From Sva-07 sp963728195 (GTDB taxonomy: Bacteria; Actinomycetota; Acidimicrobiia; Acidimicrobiales; Ilumatobacteraceae): 64,000 bases of DNA. Location of the stretch: assembly GCA_963728195.1 (NCBI GenBank), contig CAVSIX010000007.1, forward strand, positions 248,001 to 312,000, given 5' to 3'. The notes under the pieces were generated by a model. The model was given only the letters and a program-made list of their open reading frames with translations, had not been told where the DNA came from and searched no databases. Within the stretch, counting starts at the first letter, position 1; each line of letters begins with the position of its first letter. A program made the translations under genes and the position numbers. Below, piece by piece: positions 7,053-15,879 of this stretch.

Positions 7053-8999
7053 ATGGCCTACCGCTTCTTGTGGTCTCCTCTCCAGCTCGGTCCGGTCGAG
7101 GTGCGCAACCGCATCGTGTTCTCGGCGCACCTCACGAACTACGCCCGCGACGGCCTGCCGACCGAGCAGCACGCCGCGTACTACGCCGCGCGAGCTGCGG
7201 GAGGCACCGGTCTGATCATCACCGAGGAGCACTCGACGCACCCGACCGACTGGCCGTACGAGAAGCTGATCCACGGCTTCCACCGTGAGGTGATCCCCGG
7301 GTACCGCAAGATCACCGAGGCGGTGCACCGCCACCGTGTGCCGATCTTCGCCCAGATCAACCACAACGGCGGGCAGGCCTCGTCGATGTACTCGCGCCTG
7401 CCGGTGTGGGGCCCGTCGGCGATCGCCGACCCGCTCTTCCGCGAGGTCCCCAAAGCGGTCACGCAGGCCGAGATCGACGAGGTCGTCGCCGGCTACGCGC
7501 TGGTCGCCGAGCACTGTGCCGAGGGCGGATTCGACGGCATCGAGCTGCAGTGCTCGCACAGCTCGATCGTGCGCGGGTTCCTCTCCCCCGCCACCAATCA
7601 CCGCACCGACGACTACGGCGGCTCGCTCGAGAATCGGACCCGGTTGCTCGTCGAGATCGTCGCCGCGGTCCGCAAGGAGATCGGCCGCGGCATGGCGCTC
7701 GGCGTGCGCATCTGCGGCGACGAGCTGATCGAGCACGGCACCACGATCGACGACGCAGTCCGCATCGCGCAGATCGTCGAGGCGACCGGCCAGGTCGACT
7801 ACATCAACACCTCGATCGGTGTCGCCACGGCGAGCCTGTTCATGATCGAGGCGTCGATGCACGTCCCGCCCGGCTACGCGATGTTCATCCCCTCCGCCAT
7901 CCGCAAGGCAGTCGACCTGCCGGTGGTCGGCGTCGGCCGCTTCAAGGATCCCCTCCAGGCCGAGCGAGCACTGTCGGAGGGCCACTGCGACCTCGTCGGG
8001 GTCGTACGGGGCCAGATCGCCGACGCCGACTTCGTCGCCAAGGCACGCGCCGGCGCCACCGACGAGACCCGGCTGTGCCTGTCGTGCAACCAGGAGTGCG
8101 TCGGACGCATGGGACTCAACCGGTGGCTCGGCTGCATCGAGAACCCACGCACCGGCCGCGAGTCCGAGGGCGTGGGCGCCGTCCGTCTCGCCGCCGAACC
8201 GAAGTCGGTGATGGTCGTCGGTGCCGGACCGGCCGGCCTGCAGGCCGCGATCGCCGCACGTCGCAACGGTCACACGGTGACGGTGTACGAGAAGGAGCCG
8301 ATCGCCGGTGGGCAGGTCCGTCTCGCCGCATCGGTGCCCAACCGGGCCGAGTTCGGCGACATGGTCCGCAACCAGCTCACCGAGTGCCGTCGCCTCGGCG
8401 TCGAGATCGAGTACGGCGTCGGCGTCTGGCCCGGCCTCGTCGAGGAGAAGCGGCCCGACCACGTGATCGTCGCCACCGGCGCCGAGGCCGCACTGCCGTA
8501 CTGGGTGCCCGCCGACGCCGACAACGTCGTCGACGTCCGCCAGGTGCTCGACGGGTCGGTCCATCCGTTCGGTGACGTCGTCGTCTTCGACGAGATCGGC
8601 TTCCACCATGCCACCTCGACCGCCGAGGTACTGGCCGACCGCGGCTGCAACGTCGAGATCATCACGCCCGGCATGGTCGTCGGCCAGGATCTCGGCATCA
8701 CGCTCGACATGGAGAACTGGTGGATCCGTGCCGGCGAGAAGGGGATCGTGCAGACGACCGACCTCGTGCCGATGGGGATGGACGGGCGCACGCTGAACCT
8801 GCTGCACCACCCGACCGGCACGAACGTGACGAGGACTCCTGACTGGGTCGTGCTGGCGGTGCACGCCCATCCCGTCGAATGGCTGTACCACGACCTGAAG
8901 AATGCCGGCGTCAGCGTCGAGCGCGTCGGCGACTGCGTCGCCCCACGTCGCGCCCACGCCGCCGTCGTCGAAGGGGAACGGGCCGGCGCCACCGTGTGA
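7053..8999 (+). CDS. FMN/FAD [4Fe-4S] oxidoreductase, old-yellow-enzyme / 2,4-dienoyl-CoA reductase type
   Basis: A 648-residue three-part enzyme. Residues 1-340 form an FMN-binding TIM barrel of the OYE family (NRIVFSAHLTNYARDG at the start; FLSPATNHRTDDYGGSLENR in the barrel). It is followed by a cluster motif C-L-S-C-N-Q-E-C with a fourth cysteine 11 residues on (WLGC), binding one [4Fe-4S]. A C-terminal FAD/NAD(P)H module begins at VMVVGAGPAGLQAAIAA. This is the architecture of FadH (2,4-dienoyl-CoA reductase) and trimethylamine dehydrogenase. The ATG at 7053 aligns with the family start (MAYRFLWSPLQLG). It probably reduces or demethylates an organic substrate; which one cannot be told. 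Confidence 0.92.
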   Translation: MAYRFLWSPLQLGPVEVRNRIVFSAHLTNYARDGLPTEQHAAYYAARAAGGTGLIITEEHSTHPTDWPYEKLIHGFHREVIPGYRKITEAVHRHRVPIFAQINHNGGQASSMYSRLPVWGPSAIADPLFREVPKAVTQAEIDEVVAGYALVAEHCAEGGFDGIELQCSHSSIVRGFLSPATNHRTDDYGGSLENRTRLLVEIVAAVRKEIGRGMALGVRICGDELIEHGTTIDDAVRIAQIVEATGQVDYINTSIGVATASLFMIEASMHVPPGYAMFIPSAIRKAVDLPVVGVGRFKDPLQAERALSEGHCDLVGVVRGQIADADFVAKARAGATDETRLCLSCNQECVGRMGLNRWLGCIENPRTGRESEGVGAVRLAAEPKSVMVVGAGPAGLQAAIAARRNGHTVTVYEKEPIAGGQVRLAASVPNRAEFGDMVRNQLTECRRLGVEIEYGVGVWPGLVEEKRPDHVIVATGAEAALPYWVPADADNVVDVRQVLDGSVHPFGDVVVFDEIGFHHATSTAEVLADRGCNVEIITPGMVVGQDLGITLDMENWWIRAGEKGIVQTTDLVPMGMDGRTLNLLHHPTGTNVTRTPDWVVLAVHAHPVEWLYHDLKNAGVSVERVGDCVAPRRAHAAVVEGERAGATV

Positions 9000-9001
9000 C
9001 C

Positions 9002-9032
9002 GTCACACCTGGGGTCAGACCCCTGGCGTGAC
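9002..9032. repeat. Palindromic repeat, family C copy 1
   Basis: Arms GTCACACCTGGGGTC and GACCCCTGGCGTGAC around a single central A, with two mismatches. The 13-base core GGGGTCAGACCCC also occurs at 45220-45232. This copy fills most of the 52-base gap between the OYE-type gene and the glucosidase gene and could form a terminator-like hairpin. Confidence 0.75.
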
Positions 9033-9051
9033 ACCTGCAACACTCGACGGC

Positions 9052-11577
9052 GTGATCGACATCGATGCGGCGTTGGCCGCCCTCACTCTCCACGACAAGT
9101 GCCAACTCGTCGCCGGGCGTTCCACGTGGCGCACGCACGGCTTTCCCGACGCCGGCGTCCCGCAGCTGAAGATGTCCGACGGCCCGAACGGCGTCCGCGG
9201 CGAGGGCCACGGCGGCTCGGCGACGCCCGGCGTCGTCGTTCCCGCCGGGATCACGCTGGGCGCCACGTGGGATCCGCACCTCGTCGGCGAGATCGGTTCG
9301 CTCGTCGGCACCGAGGCGCTGCGCAAGCGTTCCCACATCGTGCTCGGCCCGACGGTCAACCTCCACCGCACCCCGGTCGGCGGCAGGACGTTCGAGTGCT
9401 ACAGCGAAGACCCCGAACTCACCGGCGCACTCGCCGTGGCCTACGTCCGCGGCGTCCAGTCCCACGACGTGGCGGTCACCGTGAAGCACTTCGTCGGCAA
9501 CGACACCGAGATCGAGCGGATGTCCGTCGACGTGCGCATCGACGAGCGCACCCTGCGCGAGCTGTACCTACGTCCCTTCGAACGCACGGTGAAGGAGGCC
9601 GATGCCTGGGGCATCATGAGCGCGTACAACCGCCTCGACGGCGAATTCTGCGCCCACAACCGGCGCCTGCTCACCGACGTCCTGCGCGACGAGTGGGGAT
9701 TCGACGGTTTCGTCGTGTCCGACTGGTTCGGTGTCCACGACGCCGTCCCGGCCGCCCACGCCGGCCTGGACCTCGAGATGCCGGGCCCGGTTCGCATCTA
9801 CGGCGGGAAGCTCGCCGATGCGGTCGAGCGCGGCGACGTCACCGAGGCGGAGGTCGACCGCCTCGTGCGCAACCTGCTCGTGCTCGCCAACCGCGTGCGC
9901 GCCGACGAACGGTCGGCCGACGACGACGAGATGTCGGTCGACGACCCTGCCGAGCGGGCACTGACCCGCCGAGCGGCGATCGCCGGCACCGTGCTGCTGC
10001 GCAACGACGCCGGAGCCGACGGCACCACGGTGCTGCCGTTCGACGCCACCACCCTGCAATCGGTCGCCGTCATCGGACCCAACGCCTCGATCGACCGCTG
10101 CATGGGAGGCGGCTCGGCGAGCCTGACGCCGTTCGGCCACCGGACCCTGCTCTCGGCGATCACCGACCGGGTGGGTCCGGACAGCGATGTCGGGGCCACC
10201 GTCACGTACGAACCAGGCGTGCGCATCGACCGCCTCACGCCCGTGATCCGCAAGGGCCAGCTGCGGCGGCCCGACGGCGAACCGGGCCTGCGCATCTCGT
10301 ACGTGAACGGTATCGACTGGGACGGTGACGTCGCCGCCGAGGAGACCGCAAGTACCACGCTGGTCCGCTTCTTCGGGTCGACACCGAGCGGCATCGATCC
10401 TCGGGCGTTCTCCGCACGCATCGACGGCGAGTTCGTGCCCGACGCCGACGGTCCGCACACGGTCGGCGTCGTGTCGACCGGTCCGGTCACCATGGCGGTC
10501 GACGACGGATCGGGCATGACGACGTTGGTCGACGACCCGCACATGGAACTCCCCCGAAGCGAGGAGTTCTTCGGCTACGGCAGCATCGAAGTGGCCAGCA
10601 CCATCGAGTGCCGCGCCGGTGTGCCCGTGCCGATTGCGGTCAAGTGGTCGACCGCCGCCGGCAACGGTTTCGCCGCGATCCGCGTCGGCATCCGTTCACC
10701 GGAGCCGGCCGATCTGATGGACCGGGCCGTCGCCGCCGCTGCGGCCGCCGACATCGCGGTCGTGATGGTCGGCACCAACGACGAGTGGGAGACCGAGGGC
10801 CACGACCGCACGTCGATGGACCTCCCCGGCCGCCAGGACGAACTCGTACGTCGGGTGGTCGCCGCCAACCCGCGCACCGCCGTGGTCGTGAATGCCGGGT
10901 CCCCCGTGACGATGGACTGGGCCGCCGACGACGACCCGGGCCGCGCCCCTGCGGTCCTGACGTCGTTCTTCGCCGGCCAGGAACAGGCCGAAGGGCTCGT
11001 CGACGTGCTGCTCGGCGTCGCCGATCCCGGCGGACGTCTGCCGACGACCATCCCGAAGCGCCTCGCCGATCATCCCGCCCACGTCCATCATCGGCCCGAC
11101 CACGACAGCACCGGAGCCGGCACCCAGCGCTACGGCGAAGGCCTGTTCATGGGGTACCGCGGCTACGACGCCCGTCAGCTCGCGCCGCGCTTCGCGTTCG
11201 GTCACGGTCTCAGCTACGGCACCACAGAGTGGGGCGATGCCACGGTCTCTTCCGTCTCGATGCCACGCGACGGTGCGGTGACGGTGACCGTGCCGGTGAC
11301 CGCCACGGGCGACCGCGACGCGACCGTGGTCGTACAGGGCTATGTCGCACCGGTCGCTCCGGCGGCGGTTCGCCCTCCGAAGGAACTCAAGACGTGGTCG
11401 AAGCGGATCGTCGCCGCCAGTTCCACCGCCGAGGTGACGCTCGACTTCGGCGCCGACGCGTTCCACCGCTGGGACACTGCGACGAACGACTGGATCGTCG
11501 AGCCCGGCGAGTACGACCTCGTGATCGCCGCCTCCGCCACCGACGAGCGAGCCCGCCTGCGCATCACGATCACCTGA
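9052..11577 (+). CDS. GH3 beta-glucosidase with PA14 insert
   Basis: A glycoside hydrolase family 3 enzyme of 841 residues without a signal peptide, so probably cytoplasmic. The N-terminal barrel contains KHFVGNDTE and the nucleophile aspartate in GFVVSDWFGVHDA. The second domain holds the acid/base region TNDEWETEGHDR. Between the halves of the second domain, from about residue 440, lies a PA14-like carbohydrate-binding segment (TLVRFFGSTPSG ... HTVGVVSTGPVTMAVDDGSG). A fibronectin-type-III-like domain closes the protein after FAFGHGLSYGTTEW. A GTG at 9052 (MIDIDAALAAL) is preferred; a GTG at 9028 lies within a palindromic repeat. It probably releases glucose from beta-glucosides or oligosaccharides. 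Confidence 0.93.
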   Translation: MIDIDAALAALTLHDKCQLVAGRSTWRTHGFPDAGVPQLKMSDGPNGVRGEGHGGSATPGVVVPAGITLGATWDPHLVGEIGSLVGTEALRKRSHIVLGPTVNLHRTPVGGRTFECYSEDPELTGALAVAYVRGVQSHDVAVTVKHFVGNDTEIERMSVDVRIDERTLRELYLRPFERTVKEADAWGIMSAYNRLDGEFCAHNRRLLTDVLRDEWGFDGFVVSDWFGVHDAVPAAHAGLDLEMPGPVRIYGGKLADAVERGDVTEAEVDRLVRNLLVLANRVRADERSADDDEMSVDDPAERALTRRAAIAGTVLLRNDAGADGTTVLPFDATTLQSVAVIGPNASIDRCMGGGSASLTPFGHRTLLSAITDRVGPDSDVGATVTYEPGVRIDRLTPVIRKGQLRRPDGEPGLRISYVNGIDWDGDVAAEETASTTLVRFFGSTPSGIDPRAFSARIDGEFVPDADGPHTVGVVSTGPVTMAVDDGSGMTTLVDDPHMELPRSEEFFGYGSIEVASTIECRAGVPVPIAVKWSTAAGNGFAAIRVGIRSPEPADLMDRAVAAAAAADIAVVMVGTNDEWETEGHDRTSMDLPGRQDELVRRVVAANPRTAVVVNAGSPVTMDWAADDDPGRAPAVLTSFFAGQEQAEGLVDVLLGVADPGGRLPTTIPKRLADHPAHVHHRPDHDSTGAGTQRYGEGLFMGYRGYDARQLAPRFAFGHGLSYGTTEWGDATVSSVSMPRDGAVTVTVPVTATGDRDATVVVQGYVAPVAPAAVRPPKELKTWSKRIVAASSTAEVTLDFGADAFHRWDTATNDWIVEPGEYDLVIAASATDERARLRITIT

Positions 11578-11598
11578 CCCGGCCCCGACGCGCCCCAC

Positions 11599-11638
11599 CG
11601 ATGAGCGAACCGACCACATGCCGGCTTTTCGCTCATCG
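11599..11638. repeat. Palindromic repeat, family B copy 1
   Basis: Arms CGATGAGCGAA (11599-11609) and TTCGCTCATCG (11628-11638) around an 18-base spacer. It lies 21 bases after the glucosidase stop and may end its transcript. An almost identical unit follows 61 bases later. Confidence 0.8.
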
Positions 11639-11659
11639 CACACCCTGACGCGCCACCGT

Positions 11660-11699
11660 CGATGAGCGAACCGACCACATGCCGGCTCTTCGCTCATCG
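11660..11699. repeat. Palindromic repeat, family B copy 2
   Basis: Same arms and nearly the same spacer (CCGACCACATGCCGGCT) as copy 1, in direct tandem with a 61-base period. The pair occupies most of the 182-base gap between the glucosidase gene and dedA. Confidence 0.8.
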
Positions 11700-11744
11700 C
11701 AGGCGGGACGTACGCGCCGAGGGCAGGTCGATCCCGACCGGCGG

Positions 11745-11750
11745 TAATCT
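11745..11750 (+). promoter_or_regulatory. Putative -10 box of the dedA-ETF-mft operon
   Basis: TAATCT ends nine bases before the ATG at 11760, with no ribosome-binding site between them. This spacing would give a leaderless or nearly leaderless operon transcript starting at dedA. No good -35 is apparent. Confidence 0.35.
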
Positions 11751-11759
11751 CAGGCCGGC

Positions 11760-12449
11760 ATGGCCGTGATCGTCGCGAACATCATCACCGACGTCACGGA
11801 CTGGCTCGACGAGTTCTCGTCCAGCCAGTGGTTCCTGCTGATCATCTTCTCGGTGGCGCTGCTCGATTCGATCCTGCCGATCGTCCCCGGAGAGACCACC
11901 GTCATCGCCGGTGGCGTCGCCGCCGGCGCCGGCAACCAGACGCTGGCTCTCGTCATCCTCGCCGGCGCCGTCGGTGCGTTCCTCGGCGACAACCTCGCCT
12001 ATGCGATCGGCAACCGCTTCGAACCGCGGGTGCGCGCCTGGGCGGCGCGCAAACCCAATCGGGGCGCCCGGCTCGACTCGGCCGGTCTCCAGATCAAGAA
12101 GCGCGGCGGGCTCCTGTTGATCACCGCCCGGTTCATCCCCGGCGGACGCACGATCCTGACCGTGTCATCGGGCATCACCCAGCAGCCACGTCTGTGGTTC
12201 GCCGCCTGGGTCGCCGTCGCCGCGACGATCTGGGCCACCTATGCCGCCGGGCTGGGCTACCTGTTCGGTCAGGCGTTCGAGGACGATCACGCGATCGCGT
12301 TCTGGCTGGCCTTCGGCACCGCCTTGTCGATCACGGCGCTCGTCGAGGTGATCCGTTGGGTGAAGGACCGGCGCACCATCGCACCCGCCGGGGCCACCGC
12401 GACGGTGATTGCGCACGCCGACGACGGCGACCGTACGCTGGACGGATGA
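11760..12449 (+). CDS. DedA family membrane protein (SNARE-associated/VTT domain)
   Basis: A 229-residue integral membrane protein with 4-5 hydrophobic segments. The DedA pattern is visible as LDSILPIVPGETTVIAGG, GAFLGDNLAYAIGNRF and the RFIPGGRTILTVSSG loop, which holds the essential arginine of the family. DedA proteins act in membrane homeostasis and several are undecaprenyl-phosphate or phospholipid translocases. It heads an operon: its TGA overlaps the ATG of the ETF-alpha gene by four bases, so translation is coupled. Whether it serves the redox genes or is only co-transcribed is unclear. Confidence 0.93.
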   Translation: MAVIVANIITDVTDWLDEFSSSQWFLLIIFSVALLDSILPIVPGETTVIAGGVAAGAGNQTLALVILAGAVGAFLGDNLAYAIGNRFEPRVRAWAARKPNRGARLDSAGLQIKKRGGLLLITARFIPGGRTILTVSSGITQQPRLWFAAWVAVAATIWATYAAGLGYLFGQAFEDDHAIAFWLAFGTALSITALVEVIRWVKDRRTIAPAGATATVIAHADDGDRTLDG

Positions 12450-13393
12450 TCGCTCTGGTCCCGGTTCGCGACGGCGTGTTGCCGGCCGGCGCACCCGATG
12501 CGATCGCCGAGGCAGGTGGTCGGGTGTTGGTCGTGGGGACGGGCACGACCAACACCCACCTCGACGGAATCGCTTCCGAGGCATACCTGGCAGAGATCGG
12601 TCCGGTCGAGATCGGGCGCTGGGCCGCCACGCTGGCACCCCTCCTCGCGACGCTCGCCGACAGCGACATCGTCGTGCTGCCCCATGCACCCGACGGCCGC
12701 GACCTCGCGCCGCGACTGGCGGCGGTGCTCGATCGGCCGCTCCTCGCCGGCGCCACCGAGGTCAGCGCGCACCGGGTCCGCGTCGCTCGGCGTGGCGGCC
12801 TGGAACTGCACGAGCTGCGCCCCACCGGGCCGTTCGTCGCCACGCTGCAGCCGGGGACACGAGGCGGGTTGGTGCTCGACACGCCGCCCGCCGTGCACCA
12901 GCTCGACGTCGACACATCCCCGGTGGCCGCCGGTGCATGCGATGCCCGTGTGGTCGAGGTGTTGCCACCCGACGTCCACACGATGGACCTCACCGAGGCC
13001 AGCAGGATCGTCGGCGGTGGCGCCGGCCTCGAGAGCGACGACCGCTTCGCCCAACTCGACCGGTTCGCCGGCGCGATCGGCGGCGTGATGGGCGCGACCC
13101 GCGTGATCACCGACCGCTCGTGGGTGCACCACGACCGCCAGATCGGCACGACCGGCGTGGTCGTCGATCCCGAGCTGTACCTGTCGTTCGGAGTCAGCGG
13201 CGCCGTGCAGCACACGAGCGGCCTCGGCCATCCCGATCACATCATCAGCGTCAACACCGATCCGCACTGTCCGATGATGTCGATGTCCGACCTGGCGATC
13301 GTCGCCGACGCCAACGAGACGCTCGACGAGCTGCTGCGGCAGCTCGAAGTGACGAGCGGCGCCGCCGCACCACCCGTGCAGGAAGCGTCGTGA
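12446..13393 (+). CDS. Electron transfer flavoprotein alpha subunit (FixB-like)
   Basis: A 315-residue ETF alpha subunit. The C-terminal FAD domain is well kept: GGGAGLES, then SWVHHDRQIGTTG, then LYLSFGVSGAVQHTSG, matching the family pattern QxGxTG and GISGAxQH that cradles FAD. The N-terminal half (MIALVPVRDGVLPAGA) is divergent from housekeeping EtfA and somewhat shorter. ATG overlaps the dedA stop (ATGA), and its own TGA overlaps the GTG of the fixC-like gene. With the ETF-beta, FixC-like and FixX-like genes downstream it should form a complete ETF:quinone electron bridge. Its neighbourhood with mftE and mftF suggests a mycofactocin-associated ETF. Confidence 0.9.
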   Translation: MIALVPVRDGVLPAGAPDAIAEAGGRVLVVGTGTTNTHLDGIASEAYLAEIGPVEIGRWAATLAPLLATLADSDIVVLPHAPDGRDLAPRLAAVLDRPLLAGATEVSAHRVRVARRGGLELHELRPTGPFVATLQPGTRGGLVLDTPPAVHQLDVDTSPVAAGACDARVVEVLPPDVHTMDLTEASRIVGGGAGLESDDRFAQLDRFAGAIGGVMGATRVITDRSWVHHDRQIGTTGVVVDPELYLSFGVSGAVQHTSGLGHPDHIISVNTDPHCPMMSMSDLAIVADANETLDELLRQLEVTSGAAAPPVQEAS

Positions 13394-14709
13394 TCGTCGC
13401 CGCCGACGTGCCGTCGGTCGACGTGATCGTCGTCGGTGCCGGACCCGCCGGCTCTGCGGCGGCGACCGTGCTCGCCCGCAAGGGACATTCGGTGATCCTG
13501 CTCGAACGCGGCTCGTTCCCGGGGTCGAAGAACATGTACGGCGGCGTCGTGTACCCGCGCATCCTCGACCAGTTGCACCCGCAGTGGTGGAACGAGGCGC
13601 CGATCCAACGCTGGATCACCCGTCGCTCCACGATGGTGCTCACCGACACCCAGGCGCTCACCGTCGACTTCCGCTCGGCGAACTGGGGCAAGCCGCCGTA
13701 CAACGGAGCGACCGCCTTCCGGCCCGACTGGGATCACTGGCTGGCGAGCAAGGCAGAAGCCGACGGTGTCCAACTCGTGGTGTCGACGACCGCGACCGGC
13801 CTGCTGCGCGACGAGCGCGGCCACGTCATCGGGGTCACCACCGACCGACCCGACGGCGACCTGCACGCTCGCCTCGTGATCGCCTGCGATGGCGTCAACA
13901 GCTTCCTGGCGAAGGAGGCCGGCCTCTACGGCGACGTCGACGCGGCCAACTACACCGTCGGCGTCAAGGAGACCATCGCCCTGCCCAAGGACGTGATCGA
14001 CGAGCGGTTCGGCGTCCGTGATCGCGAAGGTGTCGACATCGAGATCCTCGGTGGCACGTCGGGCGTGAACGGCGGCGGATTCGTCTACACCAACCTCGAC
14101 ACGTTGGCCGTCGGGGTCGTGTTGAAGCTCCCGAAACTGGCGGCACAGCAGCTGCGCCCCGAGGAGATCATCGCCAACCTCAAGGCACACCCCGGCATCG
14201 CTCCGCTCGTGGAAGGTGGCGAAATCAAGGAGTACTCGGCCCACGTCATCCCCGAGGCCGGCCTGGCGATGATGCCGAAGATGACCGGTGACGGAATGCT
14301 GGTCGCCGGCGACGCCGCAGCGATGTGTCTCGCCGCCGGCATCTGGCTCGAGGGCGTGAACTTCGCCATGGCCAGCGGGATGTACGCCGCCGAAGCCGCC
14401 GCCGAAGCGCTGACGGCGAACGACACGACCGCCGCCGGGCTCGCGGGGTACGAGCGCCGGCTGAACGACACGTTCGTGTTGCGCGATCACCGCAAGCTGC
14501 GGCGGGCCCCGTCGCTCGTGCTGTCAGATCGGGTCCAGCATCTGTATCCGCACATGATCGCCAATACGGTGGAGCGCATGTTCCGTGTCGACAATCCCAC
14601 GCCGAAGCCGGGGCTGCGGCGGGTCCTGCGCGAGGAGCGCAAACGCGCCGGTGTGAAGCTGAGAGACCTTGCGAGCGACACGCTGACGGGCCTGCGGAGC
14701 TTCGGATGA
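13390..14709 (+). CDS. ETF:quinone oxidoreductase flavoprotein (FixC-like)
   Basis: A 439-residue FAD enzyme. The dinucleotide motif VDVIVVGAGPAGSAAA opens the protein, and SFPGSKNMYGGVVYPR follows, typical of FixC/ETF-QO. The second FAD motif LVAGDAAAMCLAAGIWLEGVNFAMASGMYAA matches the FixC consensus over positions about 305-335. It lacks the iron-sulfur domain of mitochondrial ETF-QO; that is supplied by the FixX-like gene immediately downstream. The GTG overlaps the ETF-alpha stop by four bases and the TGA overlaps the fixX-like ATG by four bases. Probable role: to pass electrons from the ETF to membrane quinone. The donor dehydrogenase is not encoded here. Confidence 0.92.
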   Translation: MIVAADVPSVDVIVVGAGPAGSAAATVLARKGHSVILLERGSFPGSKNMYGGVVYPRILDQLHPQWWNEAPIQRWITRRSTMVLTDTQALTVDFRSANWGKPPYNGATAFRPDWDHWLASKAEADGVQLVVSTTATGLLRDERGHVIGVTTDRPDGDLHARLVIACDGVNSFLAKEAGLYGDVDAANYTVGVKETIALPKDVIDERFGVRDREGVDIEILGGTSGVNGGGFVYTNLDTLAVGVVLKLPKLAAQQLRPEEIIANLKAHPGIAPLVEGGEIKEYSAHVIPEAGLAMMPKMTGDGMLVAGDAAAMCLAAGIWLEGVNFAMASGMYAAEAAAEALTANDTTAAGLAGYERRLNDTFVLRDHRKLRRAPSLVLSDRVQHLYPHMIANTVERMFRVDNPTPKPGLRRVLREERKRAGVKLRDLASDTLTGLRSFG

Positions 14710-15002
14710 CCGAGCGCTGGCCGGAGCTGTCGTTCGAGGACCTGATCGGTACGACCCGGTTCGACGTCCACGAACGCGCCCACATCACCGTCGACGACGA
14801 GATCTGCGCCGACTGCTCCACCCGCGGCTGCATCGTCGCCTGCCCGGCGAACCTCTTCGTGCCGACGAGCGACGGCGGCATCCTGTTCAACTACGAACAG
14901 TGCTTCGAGTGCGGCACGTGCTACCTCGTGTGCAACGAGGAGGGCGCGATCACCTGGACCTATCCCGAAGGCGGCCACGGCGTCGTCTTCAAGCGCACCT
15001 GA
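14706..15002 (+). CDS. FixX-like ferredoxin of the ETF:quinone oxidoreductase
   Basis: A 98-residue ferredoxin-like protein that completes the FixC flavoprotein. Cysteines are arranged CADCSTRGCIVACP and, after about 20 residues, CFECGTCYLVC, the single [4Fe-4S] pattern of FixX with extra cysteines. The C-terminal ITWTYPEGGHGVVFK is the conserved FixX end (W-x-YP-x-GG-x-G-V). The ATG lies inside the fixC-like stop (ATGA), so the two are translated together, consistent with a 1:1 complex at the membrane surface. Confidence 0.93.
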   Translation: MTERWPELSFEDLIGTTRFDVHERAHITVDDEICADCSTRGCIVACPANLFVPTSDGGILFNYEQCFECGTCYLVCNEEGAITWTYPEGGHGVVFKRT

Positions 15003-15024
15003 CCGAGCAGCAGGGGTCGACGTC

Positions 15025-15870
15025 GTGCAGATCGCCGTGTGCTGGAAGTGGGTCTCGCTCGATCGCGAGCGCGAGGCCGACCGCCGATGGTCGGGGGTGT
15101 CCGCCGCCGACGAGGCCGCGCTGGAGGAGGCACTGACGATCGCCGACGCGACGAGGGCGACCGGCGGACCGTGCGACGTCACCGTCATCTGTCTCGGACC
15201 CGCCAGCGCCGACGACGTGCTGCGCGAGGCGCTCGCCGCCGGTGCGACGAAGGCCGTCCGCGTCGATGCGTCGACCGAACTCGACAGTCGCGTCGTGGCG
15301 GTCGCGCTGGCCGAGCACCTCGTCGGCCGTGACCTCGTACTGTGCGGTGACTACTCGCTCGACCGCGGCACGGGTTCGGTGCCGGCGTTCCTGGCCGACG
15401 AACTGTCGAGCGCACAGGCGCTCGGCCTGCTCGAGATCCGCACCGCCGGTCCCGATCAACCACCCGGTTCACTTCGCGTCGTACGGCGTCTCGACGGTGG
15501 TCGGCGAGAGATCCTCGACGTCACGCCGCCCGCCGTCCTGTCGGTCGAGGGATCGACCGCCACCCTGCGGCGGGCGTCACTGGCCGCCTCGCTGGCGGCC
15601 CGCACGGCGCCGATCGAGACCGTCCGCGGACCGCACGGGCGGCTCCCCGAAGCGGAGATCCATCCGTACCGGCCGAGGGCGAGGGTGGTGCCGGCGCCGG
15701 CGGGCGGTTCGCTGGACCGTGTCCGCCAGATCCTCGACATCGGCGGCGGCGACATCCACGCCGAGCTGGTCACGCTCGACCCTGCTGCGGCGGCATCGAA
15801 GATCCTCGACCAGCTCCGCGACTGGGGCTACCTCGACGCTGCGGTGTCGGCCGGCCCCGGGTCGGAGTGA
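15025..15870 (+). CDS. Electron transfer flavoprotein beta subunit (FixA-like)
   Basis: A 281-residue ETF beta subunit beginning MQIAVCWKWV from a GTG at 15025, close to the family pattern for the first strand. The AMP-binding region reads VLCGDYSLDRGTGSVPAFLADELSS with the expected acidic and glycine residues. SAADEAALEEALTIAD corresponds to the conserved helix NPxDexAlEeAL. It pairs with the ETF-alpha subunit; unusually, the alpha gene lies at the front and the beta gene at the back, with fixC and fixX between. A 22-base gap precedes it, and mftE follows after nine bases. Confidence 0.9.
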   Translation: MQIAVCWKWVSLDREREADRRWSGVSAADEAALEEALTIADATRATGGPCDVTVICLGPASADDVLREALAAGATKAVRVDASTELDSRVVAVALAEHLVGRDLVLCGDYSLDRGTGSVPAFLADELSSAQALGLLEIRTAGPDQPPGSLRVVRRLDGGRREILDVTPPAVLSVEGSTATLRRASLAASLAARTAPIETVRGPHGRLPEAEIHPYRPRARVVPAPAGGSLDRVRQILDIGGGDIHAELVTLDPAAAASKILDQLRDWGYLDAAVSAGPGSE

Positions 15871-15879
15871 CGTTCGACG

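Noticed and set aside
6171..8957. 928-codon minus-strand open frame
   Set aside because: It spans the antisense of the OYE-type gene and part of the SDR gene; both real genes have intact family motifs, so this is a shadow.
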